The notes: a model not told the origin generated them from the letters alone. 64,000 bases of DNA from Streptomyces sp. NBC_00178 (GCF_036206005.1 NZ_CP108143.1:4679501-4743500); one strand, 5' to 3'. Shown: positions 46,623-55,597, counted from the first letter of the stretch. A program made the numbers and translations.

Positions 46623-49037
46623 TCATTCGCGGGCCGCGCGGCTCCTGGCGGCCTTCAGGTACTTCTCGTGGTTCGCTTCATAGGTGGCACGCAGGCGCCG
46701 TTCGGTTCCCGTGCGGGCCAGCATCACGTCGACGAAGCCCTGCTCGAAGGGCTCCAGGTCGTCGTACCCGAGCATCGCGGGCAGCGTCTTGATCCCGCCC
46801 CGTACGGTGACGAGCCCGATCTGGGCGGCGATGACCTTCGCGTCGTCGGCCGCGGTGAGGATGTTGTGGGCGAGGAACTTGGCGTCCTCCGCGTTGCCGC
46901 TGAAGCGCCCGCTCCAGTAGCGGCTGAAGCGTGTCAGGCCGCCGCCCCCGTTGTAGAGGTCGCGGACGGCCTGGACGATCGTCTTCCCGTCACGGACCGC
47001 CTTGGCCAGCAGCCAGGCATCCGCGTCCTCGATCAGGTCGTTGTAGCCGAAGCTGGACGCGACCCCGACCTTGGCCATCTTCAGCTGCACGAAGTTGCGG
47101 CCGTCGGGGTACTGGTCCGAGGCCCGGCGCCAGTCGACGTAGAGGGTCAGCAGGTCGCCGCCCCAGCCCGCGACGTCGCCCGCGTTCACCGAACGCGGGT
47201 TGGACGGCATCCAGGAGACGAAGTGCCCGTTGGCGGACGCCATGAGGTGCTCGGCGCCGAGTTCGTACGCCGTGTACGGGTCGGTGAAGTCGGTCATCAC
47301 CGACATGCCTTTTCCGTTGGCGTAGTCGACGAACTCCGAGTTGTACGACCCGATCAGGAAGTCCCAGTCGCCGCCGCCGTACGCCTTGTGCCGGATGTAC
47401 TCCATGACCAGCTGGTTCGGGTCGCCCTCGCCCGGGTAGGCCACGGCGTGGTCGTACAGGCGCTGGACGTAGTCGATGAAGCCGTCCGCCGGGCCCGACG
47501 GCTTGTTCACGCTGCTCTGGCCGGGGTCGATGCCGGAGACCACGTCACGGTCGAGGTCGAAGGTGTCCGACCCGTTGGTGACCTTGAACTCCTTGATCTG
47601 GTTGAACGACCAGTTCGCGGGGATCGGGAAGCCGAGGTTGCCGGAGAAGCCCCATGACATGCCCGAGACGAACGAGTAGCGGGCCCCGGTCTGCCGGCTG
47701 ACGACGGTGCACACGTTCCGCGAGCCGTACACGCCGTGCACGTAGCGCCTGCCGTTGTAGGCCAGGCCGGCGGCCACTCCGTGGAAGTACGGCACGATCG
47801 CCGCGTCGATCTCGTCGCGGGTGGCGTCGTAGTCCACCGCGAAGTAGATGACGGTCCCGCGGTTGAAGCCGTAACCGGAGGCCAGGCTGTGGGCGTTGAG
47901 CGCGTGCTGGTAGCCCTGGCTGTAGGTGAAGTCGGAGAGCTGCCGGGCGTTGTCCTGGTAGATCGGGAAGACCTTCAGCCCGTTGCTGAACATCGTGTTC
48001 AGCTCGCCCGGCTTGATCTCCTTGTCCAGGGTCGAGCCCGGCGGGTCGTAGATGTAGCGGCCCACGACCGCGTAGCCGTTGTTGCGCAGCCACTGGGCGC
48101 GGGAGGCGGTGATCTCGAAGCGGGTGTCGGAGCCGGTGGCGGGGCGGTCGGGGTCACCCATGGAGACCAGGAGCTGCGCCCATGTCCGGTAGTCCGAACG
48201 CCCGTTGACGTCCAGTTTCGAGAACCTCTGGAATATCTCGACCCACTCGCGGAGCTTGGAGTCGTAGCTGCTGCGCCACGTGGTGGGGGTGCCGGTCTCA
48301 CTCGTGCCGGTCGGGACGGGGGAGTTGAAGACGCAGGCGGCGGAGAACAGCTGGACCCACAGGCCCGAACTGCCCTCACCGAGGTTCTTGGTCTGCAGCC
48401 CGGCCTGGGTGGCCGGGCCGAAGTTCCCGTTCGGGGCGGCGATCCCGAGCTCGTACTGGATGGCGATCATCATGGACTTCTGCACGTCACGGGAGTAGAT
48501 CCCGTCGCAGGGGCCGATGGTGTAGGCGTCCCTGGTCCAGTAACTGCCGTTGAGCCAGCGCTGGATCGAGCGGATGTCGTCCGTACCGCCGCTGACCTTC
48601 GTGTACGCGTCCATGTTCAGGATGCACTTGAAGATCTTCGGTGTCGTGACGCCGCCGGCGGTGCCGGTGCCCCCGTCGGGCAGGCCCATGTCGGTGAGGA
48701 GGTTCTTGACGGCCTCGGTCGTGACGGCGCCGTAGCCGCCGTAGCCGTTGGCCCCCCAGTAGCCCTTGCAGAACAGGCCGTGCTGGATGATGCGGACGAT
48801 GTTGGTGTTCTTGTCCCAGCCGAAGCCGATGTCGCCCAGGGCCTGGAGCCTGGACATCGTGGTCGGGCCGAAGCTGGCGACCACCGGGCTGATGCCCAGT
48901 TCGTGCTGGAGGCCCATCACGAGGGCGTTCATGGTGGACCAGCCTGTGCGGCCGTCCTCTGGGCACCGTACGTATCCGGAGACGCCTCCGTAGGTCGCGT
49001 TGACCCACGTCTGGGCGTCGAGGACCTTCTCGTCCAA
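46623..49037 (-). CDS. DUF1906 (GH25-like) protein with N-terminal peptidoglycan-binding-like repeats
   Basis: About 804 aa from TTG 49037 (AAAGGGA at a 6-nt distance); a TTG at 49058 would add 7 residues. It has no signal peptide or membrane helix. The N-terminus (~1-250) has two PG_binding_1-like units (MNALVMGLQHELG…FGPTTMSRLQALG and IRSIQRWLNGSY…FGPATQAGLQ). The middle (~305-500) is the Rv2525c/DUF1906 glycoside-hydrolase-like barrel (NNGYAVVGRYIYDPPGS, GTVIYFAVDYDATRDEID, YVHGVYGSRNVCTVVSR, SFDLDRDV). The last ~300 residues are unrecognised. Absence of an export signal in a wall-directed protein is odd. It heads a three-gene operon. Confidence 0.75.
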   Translation of the reverse strand: MDEKVLDAQTWVNATYGGVSGYVRCPEDGRTGWSTMNALVMGLQHELGISPVVASFGPTTMSRLQALGDIGFGWDKNTNIVRIIQHGLFCKGYWGANGYGGYGAVTTEAVKNLLTDMGLPDGGTGTAGGVTTPKIFKCILNMDAYTKVSGGTDDIRSIQRWLNGSYWTRDAYTIGPCDGIYSRDVQKSMMIAIQYELGIAAPNGNFGPATQAGLQTKNLGEGSSGLWVQLFSAACVFNSPVPTGTSETGTPTTWRSSYDSKLREWVEIFQRFSKLDVNGRSDYRTWAQLLVSMGDPDRPATGSDTRFEITASRAQWLRNNGYAVVGRYIYDPPGSTLDKEIKPGELNTMFSNGLKVFPIYQDNARQLSDFTYSQGYQHALNAHSLASGYGFNRGTVIYFAVDYDATRDEIDAAIVPYFHGVAAGLAYNGRRYVHGVYGSRNVCTVVSRQTGARYSFVSGMSWGFSGNLGFPIPANWSFNQIKEFKVTNGSDTFDLDRDVVSGIDPGQSSVNKPSGPADGFIDYVQRLYDHAVAYPGEGDPNQLVMEYIRHKAYGGGDWDFLIGSYNSEFVDYANGKGMSVMTDFTDPYTAYELGAEHLMASANGHFVSWMPSNPRSVNAGDVAGWGGDLLTLYVDWRRASDQYPDGRNFVQLKMAKVGVASSFGYNDLIEDADAWLLAKAVRDGKTIVQAVRDLYNGGGGLTRFSRYWSGRFSGNAEDAKFLAHNILTAADDAKVIAAQIGLVTVRGGIKTLPAMLGYDDLEPFEQGFVDVMLARTGTERRLRATYEANHEKYLKAARSRAARE

Positions 49038-49413
49038 TGTCGATCCCTTTCTCGGCAAGGGGCGGCACCTGGCCCGGCGTGTGCCACGACGACGTCGCGG
49101 TACAGCGCCGAGGACATGCTGCTCTGCCGCGGACGCTACGCAGCGGAAGTCTCCGTTCCCTCTCCGCGGACCGTTCCCTCTCCCCGGCCCGCTCGCCCTC
49201 TACGGCCCGCTTCCCCTCCGCGGGCCGTCGCCTCGCCGCGACGGCCCGGACGGCGGGACCGTCGTACCGTGGTGGCAGGGACGTCCGATGCCCCCAGCAC
49301 GCGGTGTCGCACGCCGGTCACGGAACGTCGGCCGTGTCCCGTCGTTCCCGCGGACCCGCGGGAACGCGGAGGCGGGACGCGTGGGGCGGGCGGCACCAGG
49401 ACAGGAGAGCGGC
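49038..49413. other. Divergent intergenic region with a strong dyad (376 bp)
   Basis: It lies between the DUF1906 gene (minus) and the cupin gene (plus). The left part has imperfect repeats of CCGTTCCCTCTCC/GGCCCGC type (49155-49230). At 49344-49365 a perfect 10-bp inverted repeat (GTTCCCGCGG-AC-CCGCGGGAAC) sits about 50 bp before the cupin start, fitting an operator. No coding-like frame is visible. Confidence 0.5.
49344..49365. promoter_or_regulatory. Perfect 10-bp inverted repeat upstream of the cupin gene
   Basis: GTTCCCGCGG (49344-49353) and CCGCGGGAAC (49356-49365), separated by 2 nt, at 48 bp from the cupin ATG. An operator for an unknown regulator is likely; a hairpin role is less likely with a 2-nt loop. 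Confidence 0.55.
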
Positions 49414-49896
49414 ATGTCGTATCCGGAACCCGTCTACGCCGGCGGCGAGGGCGAGATCACCGCGGTGTACCGACCGGCGGACACCGCCCCGAACCTGCTG
49501 ACCCGCAGCGGCGGCAGCACCGACTACCTGGCCACCACCGGCTCGACGCACGGCGAGTTCGGGCTCTACCGGATCACCATGGGCCCCCGGGCGGGCGGCC
49601 CCGCCACACACTTCCACCGGTCGATCTCGGAGTCCTTCTACATCCTCGGCGGGACGGTCCGGATCTTCGACGGCGAACGCTGGACCGACACCGGGGAGGG
49701 CGACTTCCTGTACGTCCCCCAAGGCGGCCTGCACGCCTTCCGCAACGACTCCGACGAGCCCGCGTCCATGCTGCTGCTCTTCACGCCCGGAGCGCCCCGC
49801 GAGGAGTACTTCGAGAAGGTGGGGCAGGTCTCGGACTGGCCGGAGAAGCAGCGGGCGGAGTTCTTCATCAAGCACGACACCTACTGGACGGACTGA
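49414..49896 (+). CDS. Cupin-domain protein
   Basis: 160 aa from ATG 49414, with AGGAGA at 49403-49408. A single β-barrel cupin (about 45-125) with motif 1 ATHFHRSISESFYILGG (two His and Glu as metal ligands) and motif 2 GDFLYVPQGGLHAFRN (final His). The C-terminal ~30 residues are helical. Members bind sugars, small acids or metals; the substrate is unknown. It converges on the PLP enzyme gene with only 6 bp between stops. Confidence 0.88.
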   Translation: MSYPEPVYAGGEGEITAVYRPADTAPNLLTRSGGSTDYLATTGSTHGEFGLYRITMGPRAGGPATHFHRSISESFYILGGTVRIFDGERWTDTGEGDFLYVPQGGLHAFRNDSDEPASMLLLFTPGAPREEYFEKVGQVSDWPEKQRAEFFIKHDTYWTD

Positions 49897-49902
49897 GTCC
49901 GT

Positions 49903-51018
49903 TCAGGGCGCGAGGCCCGTCTTCAGACCGGCCCCGCAGAGCGGGACGACGACGCTCCGGCCCGTCTCGCCCCCCACGGCCGCCCAGCACGCCACCCCGG
50001 TGGTCTCCACGAAGAAGCCCCGGGCCGCCAGGTCCCGTTGTGCCGCCCGGACCTGATCCTCCGTCACCGTCAGGAAGGTGCCCCCGGACTCCCGGACGGC
50101 CGCGAGGATCTGCCGGGCACGGGGCGGGCGCGGGATGGCGATCCCCTCGGCGAGCGTCGCCAGGACCGGCGCGGCGGTGTCCGGCAGATCCTCGGCCCCG
50201 GCGTGGAAGGCGGCGGCCAGCGGGGACACCGCCTCGGCCTGTACGGCGATCAGGGCCGGGCGGCGGTCGATCAGGCCCTGGGCGAGGAGTTCCGAGGTGG
50301 CGAGCGCCGCGCCCAGCAGCAGGGTGCCGTTGCCCACGGGCACGGCGATGGCGTCCGGCAGGGTCCCGCCGAGCTCCTCCCAGATCTCGTAGACGTACGT
50401 CTTGGTGCCGTGCAGGAAGTACGGGTTGAAGACGTGCGAGGCGTAGAAGGTGCCGGGCACGTCCGCGGCGGCACGGGCGGCGGCCGCGGTCGCCTCACGG
50501 CCGCCGGGCACGGTCTCCAGGCGGGCGCCGTGGGCCCGGATCTGCTCGGTCTTCTTCGGGGAGGTCCCCTCGGGGACGTAGACGGTGCAGGGCAGGCCCG
50601 CCCGGGCGCAGTAGGCGGCGACGGCCGTGCCCGCGTTGCCGCTGCTGTCCGCGACGACCCGGTCCGGGGAGAGCCTGCGGGCCAGTTCGGCGAGCATCAC
50701 GGCGCCGCGGTCCTTGAAGGAGAGCGTCGGCATGAGGAAGTCGAGCTTGGCCGAGACGTGTCCGGTCAGGGGGACGAGCGGGGTACGGCCCTCGCCGAGG
50801 GAGACGGCCGCGCCGTCGAGCGGGAGGGCCTCCGCGTAGCGCCACAGCGAGTTGACGCGCCCGGCCAGCGCGCCGAGCGCCACCGGGGCCCGCGGACCGG
50901 TGTCCAGATCCCAGGGACCCCGGCAGACCGGGCAGCACCACGCCGTAGACGCGGCACCGGCCCGCGTCCCGTCCTGCGGGCAGATGTACGTCGCCGTGGG
51001 CATGCGGAGGTCGGCCAT
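49903..51018 (-). CDS. PLP-dependent threonine synthase-like enzyme
   Basis: 371 aa. The fold-type II PLP enzyme core: Lys of LSFKDRGA (~102-109) as Schiff base, SSGNAGTAVAAYCARAG, the phosphate-binding NGTLLLGAAL loop and a C-terminal GETGRSVVVPLCGAG motif. Before the core (~11-40) is a zinc-ribbon-like region, ICPQDGTRAGAASTAWCCPVCRG. Fold and N-terminus match the threonine-synthase-like group; true ThrC in Streptomyces is normally elsewhere with homoserine kinase, so the substrate is uncertain. ATG 51003 is an alternative start. It converges on the cupin gene. Confidence 0.85.
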   Translation of the reverse strand: MADLRMPTATYICPQDGTRAGAASTAWCCPVCRGPWDLDTGPRAPVALGALAGRVNSLWRYAEALPLDGAAVSLGEGRTPLVPLTGHVSAKLDFLMPTLSFKDRGAVMLAELARRLSPDRVVADSSGNAGTAVAAYCARAGLPCTVYVPEGTSPKKTEQIRAHGARLETVPGGREATAAAARAAADVPGTFYASHVFNPYFLHGTKTYVYEIWEELGGTLPDAIAVPVGNGTLLLGAALATSELLAQGLIDRRPALIAVQAEAVSPLAAAFHAGAEDLPDTAAPVLATLAEGIAIPRPPRARQILAAVRESGGTFLTVTEDQVRAAQRDLAARGFFVETTGVACWAAVGGETGRSVVVPLCGAGLKTGLAP

Positions 51019-51119
51019 GGGGCGAATCTAAGGCCGCGCGCCACCCGTGATCCAGTCCGGCGCGTGGTGGGGAGCGCGCGGGACGGCCGTCCCGCGCGCT
51101 CCCCACCCCGTCGTGTCCG

Positions 51120-52475
51120 TCAGCGGCGTCCCAGGCCGCGGGCGACCGCGGCCATCAGCTCGCCGTCGTCGGTGTCCCCGTCCAGCGACCAGAACATCGC
51201 GCCGCCGAGCCCGCGCTCGCGGATGTACGAGGTCTTGGCGCGCAGCACCTGCGGGTCGTCGTAGGTCCACAGGGTCGTGCCGTCGAACAGCCAGGCGTGG
51301 CCGTTCCTGACGTCCCGGTGCACCTTGTACGCGCCGGATTCGGCCAGTTTCTTCAGGGCCTTGTAGTCCTCGTAACCGGCGGCCCAGGTGGCGGGCGCGG
51401 GTCCGGCGGCGGGCTGGCCGAGGCCGTCGCCGCCACCCGTGACACCGGTCCAGCCCTGCCCGTAGAACGGCATGCCCATCACGAGTTTGCGGGCCGGGGC
51501 GCCGCGCCGGAGCCAGTCACGGACCGTCTGGTCGACGCTGAAATCGCCCCTGGCGCGGAGGGCGGACTGCTGTGCCGTCGTCGCCTCGCCGGAGACGTGG
51601 AAGTCGTAACCCTGGAGGTTGACGAAGTCGAAGTCCCGCATGATGCGCGGCACGTCGAAGCCGGCGTCGATCTTGGCGGGCGCGGTGGGGACGAAGGCGG
51701 AGAGCTCGTAGTGCTTCGGCTTGCCCTTCCGCTCGCGGCCGCTCCTGGCGTAGGCGTCGAGCTGCGTGCGGAACTCGTGCACCAGGGCGGTGAAGTTCCG
51801 CTTGTCCTCGGGGCGGTAGACCGTGTCCGTGTCGCCGGCCGAGCCGGGCCACTCCCAGTCGAGGTCGATGCCGTCGAAGAGGCCCGCGGCGGCGCCCTGA
51901 CCCCCGCGCGTTCCGTCCACGGGCAGGTTGCCCTTGATGTACAGGTCGATGCACGACGAGACGAGCGCCTTGCGGGAGGCCGGGGTGCGCGCGGCATCCG
52001 AGAAGTGGGTGGACCAGCTCCAGCCGCCGAGCGAGATCATCACCTTGAGGCCGGGGTGGGCGGCCTTGAGTTCGCGGAGCTGGTTGAAGTTGCCCGCGAG
52101 CGGCTGGTCCCCGGTGTCGCCGACGCCGTCCACCGACCCGGCGTCGTCGAGCGGCCGGGCGTAGTCCGCCCAGGCGTCGGCCTCGCCGGGCACGTTGCCG
52201 GTGAAGCAGGTGCCTTCGGGGCTGACGTTGCCGAAGGCGTAGTTGATGTGGGTGAGCCGGGCCGCGGCGCCGCTGGTGTCCAGGTCCTTGACCTGGAAGT
52301 CGCGCCCGTAGACCCCCCATTGGGTGAAGTAGCCGACGCTGCGGTACGCGGGGTCGTGGTGGCCCGCGCCGCGGTCGTGGCCTCGGCCTTCGGCGGTCGC
52401 CGCCGGGGCGAGGCCGGCGAGCAGGGTGAGGGCGCAGGCCGCGGTGGTCAGTCCGGTCAGGGTTCTTCGACGCAT
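51120..52475 (-). CDS. Secreted GH18 chitinase
   Basis: 451 aa from ATG 52475. A signal peptide (~1-28, Arg-rich start, A-x-A before EGRGHD) is followed by a single GH18 (α/β)8 barrel (about 42-451). The catalytic box is FDGIDLDWEWPG (~201-212; D-x-x-D-x-D-x-E, Glu as acid). MISLGGWSWS, NLQGYDFHVSG and the C-terminal GAMFWSLDGD are also present. There is no chitin-binding domain, so it is a short catalytic-only enzyme. A DasR-type operator lies 101 bp upstream of the start, indicating control by N-acetylglucosamine metabolites. Extracellular chitin degradation. Confidence 0.95.
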   Translation of the reverse strand: MRRRTLTGLTTAACALTLLAGLAPAATAEGRGHDRGAGHHDPAYRSVGYFTQWGVYGRDFQVKDLDTSGAAARLTHINYAFGNVSPEGTCFTGNVPGEADAWADYARPLDDAGSVDGVGDTGDQPLAGNFNQLRELKAAHPGLKVMISLGGWSWSTHFSDAARTPASRKALVSSCIDLYIKGNLPVDGTRGGQGAAAGLFDGIDLDWEWPGSAGDTDTVYRPEDKRNFTALVHEFRTQLDAYARSGRERKGKPKHYELSAFVPTAPAKIDAGFDVPRIMRDFDFVNLQGYDFHVSGEATTAQQSALRARGDFSVDQTVRDWLRRGAPARKLVMGMPFYGQGWTGVTGGGDGLGQPAAGPAPATWAAGYEDYKALKKLAESGAYKVHRDVRNGHAWLFDGTTLWTYDDPQVLRAKTSYIRERGLGGAMFWSLDGDTDDGELMAAVARGLGRR

Positions 52476-52575
52476 GGGGCTCGTTCCTGTGCGTGGGCCG
52501 GGATGGGATCCGGGCGCGGGCCCGGGTGTTCCGGTGCCCGAGGGCAGCGGGAGCCGTGCTGTGCACAGGAAGGTA

Positions 52576-52589
52576 TTGGTCTGGACCAA
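52576..52589. promoter_or_regulatory. DasR-like operator (dre) upstream of the chitinase
   Basis: TTGGTC-TG-GACCAA at 52576-52589 is a perfect 6-bp dyad and agrees with the dre core TGGTCTAGACCA, differing only in the central TA, which reads TG here. Streptomyces chitinase promoters carry such sequences and are repressed by DasR until GlcN-6-P accumulates. Confidence 0.75.
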
Positions 52590-52737
52590 AAACGGTCAAG
52601 GGTCCGGACGTGTCCGGTCCGGGTATGCGCTGGTCGGCGTCGAATCATCACTTCGGGTGAAACTCTGGCCCGTGCTTGCGGTTCTCAACCCACGGTTGCG
52701 ACGCTGTTGCTGTCTGTCAACCTGTTGGGAGTGGCCT

Positions 52738-53490
52738 GTGCCTTTCGGTGAGCAGCCCGCCTATCTGCGCGTGGCGAGCGATCTCAGGGAGAAGATCGTC
52801 AACGGCGCGCTGCCGCCCCATACCCGCCTGCCGTCGCAGGCCCGCATCCGCGAGGAGTACGGGGTCTCGGACACCGTTGCGCTGGAGGCGCGCAAGGTGC
52901 TGATGGCCGAGGGGCTGGTCGAGGGCCGGTCGGGCTCGGGGACCTACGTGCGCGAGCGGCCCGTGCCGCGACGGATCGCGCGCTCCGGCTACCGCCACGG
53001 GCCGGGGGCGAGTCCGTTCCGTCAGGAACAGACGGCGGAAGGAGCGCGGGGAACCTGGGAGTCCCGCAGCGAGCAGGAGGAGGCGAGCCCCGAGGTCGCC
53101 GAGCGCCTCGGGATCGAGCAGGGTGACCGCGTGATGCGCACGAGGTACGTCTTCCGGGAGGCGGGCGAGCCGGTGATGCTGTCCACCTCCTGGGAACCCC
53201 TCGCCGTCACGGGGCGTACGCCGGTGATGCTGCCGGAGGAGGGGCCGTTGGGCGGCTGCGGTGTCGTCGACCGGATGGCGGCCATCGACGTCGTCGTGGA
53301 CAACGTCGCCGAGGAGGTCGGCGCCCGCCCCGGCCTCGCGGAGGAGCTCCTGACGCTCGGCGGGGTGCCCGGCCATGTGGTGATGGTCATCGGGCGGACG
53401 TACTACGCCTCGGGCCTGGCGGTGGAGACCGCCGACGTCGTGGTGCCCGCCGACCGCTACCGGATCGCCTACCATCTGCCGGTCAAGTGA
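52738..53490 (+). CDS. GntR-family regulator with UTRA domain
   Basis: 250 aa from GTG 52738, with GGGAG a few nt upstream. An N-terminal GntR winged helix (YLRVASDLREKIVNGALPPHTRLPSQARIREEYGVSDTVALEARKVLMAEGLV split into helix, wing and recognition helix) and a C-terminal UTRA effector domain (~90-250: ERLGIEQGDRVMRTRYVFREAG, SWEPLAVTG, RTYYASGLAVETADVVVPADRYRI), the HutC subfamily. Similar regulators are common in Streptomyces and their ligands are unknown. It is upstream of an NCS1 permease on the same strand (183 bp). DasR itself is also of this subfamily, but nothing here shows that this is DasR. Confidence 0.9.
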   Translation: MPFGEQPAYLRVASDLREKIVNGALPPHTRLPSQARIREEYGVSDTVALEARKVLMAEGLVEGRSGSGTYVRERPVPRRIARSGYRHGPGASPFRQEQTAEGARGTWESRSEQEEASPEVAERLGIEQGDRVMRTRYVFREAGEPVMLSTSWEPLAVTGRTPVMLPEEGPLGGCGVVDRMAAIDVVVDNVAEEVGARPGLAEELLTLGGVPGHVVMVIGRTYYASGLAVETADVVVPADRYRIAYHLPVK

Positions 53491-53672
53491 CCGGTGGGGC
53501 GGCTGTGATGACCGCTGGGAGCGACGCGCTGTCCGCCGCCCGTGATGCGGAGTTAACGCACCCGCGCCGCTCTTAACCGGCGGGCAACGCCTCGCCGTGA
53601 CGACTTGTCATGTCCGGCTCCTACCTTCCCGTTCGTCACCCGCACACCGGACCGACGAACGGGAAGTCACCG

Positions 53673-55400
53673 ATGACGGACATCGCAACGCCCCCCACGG
53701 GCGAGGCGTCACAACCGGCCCCGCCGGACGGCCCCCACGCGCCGCGGCGCAGCTACGCCAGGCTCGCGGCCGACGAGAGCCGCGAGGACTACTCCCTGCG
53801 CTACGCGCCGCACTCCTTCAGGCGCTGGTCTCCCTCCATGGTCGCCGGGACGGCCCTCGGCGGGATCGCGTACCTCGCCGACTTCGCGATCGGCGCGTCG
53901 ATCGTCTTCACGTACGGATTCACCAGCGGGCTCGCCTCGATCCTGGCCGCCGCGGTGATCATCTTCCTCACCGGCATCCCGATCGCCCGCGCCTGTGCGA
54001 CGTACGGGCTGGACATGGACCTGGTCACCCGTGGTGCCGGCTTCGGCTACTTCGGCTCGACCCTGACCTCGCTGATCTACGCGTCCTTCACCTTCATCTT
54101 CTTCGCGCTCGAAGGCTCGATCATGGCGCAGGCCATGCACCAGGCGGTGGGGCTGCCCGTCGAGGCCGGATACCTGATCACGACGCTGATCGTGATCCCC
54201 ATCGTCTTCCGGGGCATGGGCGCGCTGGCCAAGGTGCAGGCGTGGACGCAGCCGGTGTGGATCATCGGCCTGGTACTGCCGTTCGTGGTGCTGGCCTTCG
54301 AGGCCCCGGACGCCTGGGGGGCGTTCAGCTCCTTCGGAGGCACGGAGGGCGCCGGGCCGGGGTTCTCCTGGATCGCCTTCGGACTGGGCACGGGTGTCGC
54401 GCTCTCGCTCATCGCCCAGATCGGCGAACAGGCGGACTACCTGCGCTTCATGCCGGCCAGGACGGAGGCCAACAGGCGGCGGTGGAACCTCGCGGTGCTC
54501 GCCGCGGGCCCCGGATGGGTCGTCATCGGGGCCGCGAAGCAGCTCGGCGGCGCCTTCCTGGCCTTCGTGGCGCTGGAGGCGGTCGGCAGGACCCACGCCC
54601 TGGAACCGATCGCCCCGCAGATCGAGGCGCTGAAGCCGTGGCTCGGCTCCTTCGCGCTCCCCGCGGCGGCCGTGTTCGTGATCGTGTCCCAGATCAAGAT
54701 CAACGTCACCAACGCCTACAGCGGCTCCCTGTCCTGGTCGAACTTCTTCTCCCGGATCACGCACAGGCACCCGGGCCGGGTCTGGTACATCTTCCTCAAC
54801 CTCGCCATCGCGCTGACGCTGATGGAGATGAACATGTTCGCGGCCCTGAACAAGCTGCTGGGCTTCTACTCCAACGTGGGCATCGCCTGGATCGCGGCCG
54901 TCGCCGCCGACCTGGTCATCAACAAGCGCGTCGGGCTGAGTCCCCGCTACATCGAGTTCAAGCGCGCCTACCTCCACGCGGTCAACCCGGCGGGCTTCGG
55001 GGCGATGGTGATCGCCTCGACCGTCTCGATCCTCGCCTTCTTCGGGCTGTTCGGCCGGTACGCCGAGGCGTTCTCCACCTTCATCGCGGCCGGACTCTCC
55101 CTCGTCCTGTGCCCGTTGATCGCCTGGCTCACGAAGGGGAAGTACTACCTGGCGCGGCCGAACCCCGTGAACGGCCCCGGCGCCGAGGTCGCCGACATCA
55201 CCGCCACGCACACCTGCGCGGAGTGCGAGACCGGCTACGAACTGCCGGACATCGCCGACTGCCCGGTCCGGTCGGGCCCCGTCTGCTCCCTGTGCTGCTC
55301 GCTGGACGCGGAGTGCGGTGACGTCTGCCGCAAGGAGCCCGCCGGCCGGGTGGTGCTGCCGATGCCCACGGTGCGCACGCCGGGCACCCCGGCGGGCTGA
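53673..55400 (+). CDS. NCS1-type purine/cytosine permease with Cys-rich C-terminal tail
   Basis: 575 aa from ATG 53673. A charged N-terminus precedes about twelve helices with the NCS1 pattern (AGTALGGIAYLADFAIGAS, GYFGSTLTSLIYASFTFIFFALEGSIM with split helices, SQIKINVTNAYSGSLSWSNFFSR in the substrate region). Beyond the membrane part (after ~500) comes a soluble tail with ten Cys (THTCAECETGY…ADCPVRSGPVCSLCCSLDAECGDVCRKE), arranged C-x2-C…C-x7-C-x2-CC-x5-C-x3-C, a zinc-finger-like module on the cytoplasmic side. Transports a nucleobase or vitamin, unknown. The GntR gene upstream may regulate it. Confidence 0.9.
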   Translation: MTDIATPPTGEASQPAPPDGPHAPRRSYARLAADESREDYSLRYAPHSFRRWSPSMVAGTALGGIAYLADFAIGASIVFTYGFTSGLASILAAAVIIFLTGIPIARACATYGLDMDLVTRGAGFGYFGSTLTSLIYASFTFIFFALEGSIMAQAMHQAVGLPVEAGYLITTLIVIPIVFRGMGALAKVQAWTQPVWIIGLVLPFVVLAFEAPDAWGAFSSFGGTEGAGPGFSWIAFGLGTGVALSLIAQIGEQADYLRFMPARTEANRRRWNLAVLAAGPGWVVIGAAKQLGGAFLAFVALEAVGRTHALEPIAPQIEALKPWLGSFALPAAAVFVIVSQIKINVTNAYSGSLSWSNFFSRITHRHPGRVWYIFLNLAIALTLMEMNMFAALNKLLGFYSNVGIAWIAAVAADLVINKRVGLSPRYIEFKRAYLHAVNPAGFGAMVIASTVSILAFFGLFGRYAEAFSTFIAAGLSLVLCPLIAWLTKGKYYLARPNPVNGPGAEVADITATHTCAECETGYELPDIADCPVRSGPVCSLCCSLDAECGDVCRKEPAGRVVLPMPTVRTPGTPAG

Positions 55401-55412
55401 CCCGACGGAAGC

Positions 55413-55440
55413 GGGGGCGCATTCAACGGAGTGCGCCCCC
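55413..55440. terminator. Hairpin terminator after the NCS1 permease
   Basis: GGGGGCGCA (55413-55421) pairs with TGCGCCCCC (55432-55440), loop 10 nt, 12 bp after the stop. Confidence 0.75.
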
Positions 55441-55597
55441 ACCGGTGTTGGCCGGATAGGTGTCTCTTTGTGCGAACTCGCATCCGCTGAGTGAAGGTCA
55501 GGCGTACGCTCGGGCATATGCGTACTGCGGTTTCCTGGGGATCCTTAGAAGCGTGCACGCCGGTGGGGAGAGGGGCGAGATGCTGGGGAGGAACGGC

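Noticed and set aside
49903..51018. Calling the PLP enzyme thrC
   Set aside because: The fold and the zinc-ribbon-like N-terminus are threonine-synthase-like, but there is no homoserine kinase or dehydrogenase next to it and substrate residues cannot be verified by eye.
52738..53490. Identifying the GntR/UTRA gene as dasR because of the nearby dre site
   Set aside because: Subfamily membership is common in Streptomyces; the gene lies next to an NCS1 permease, and the dre belongs to the chitinase on the other strand.
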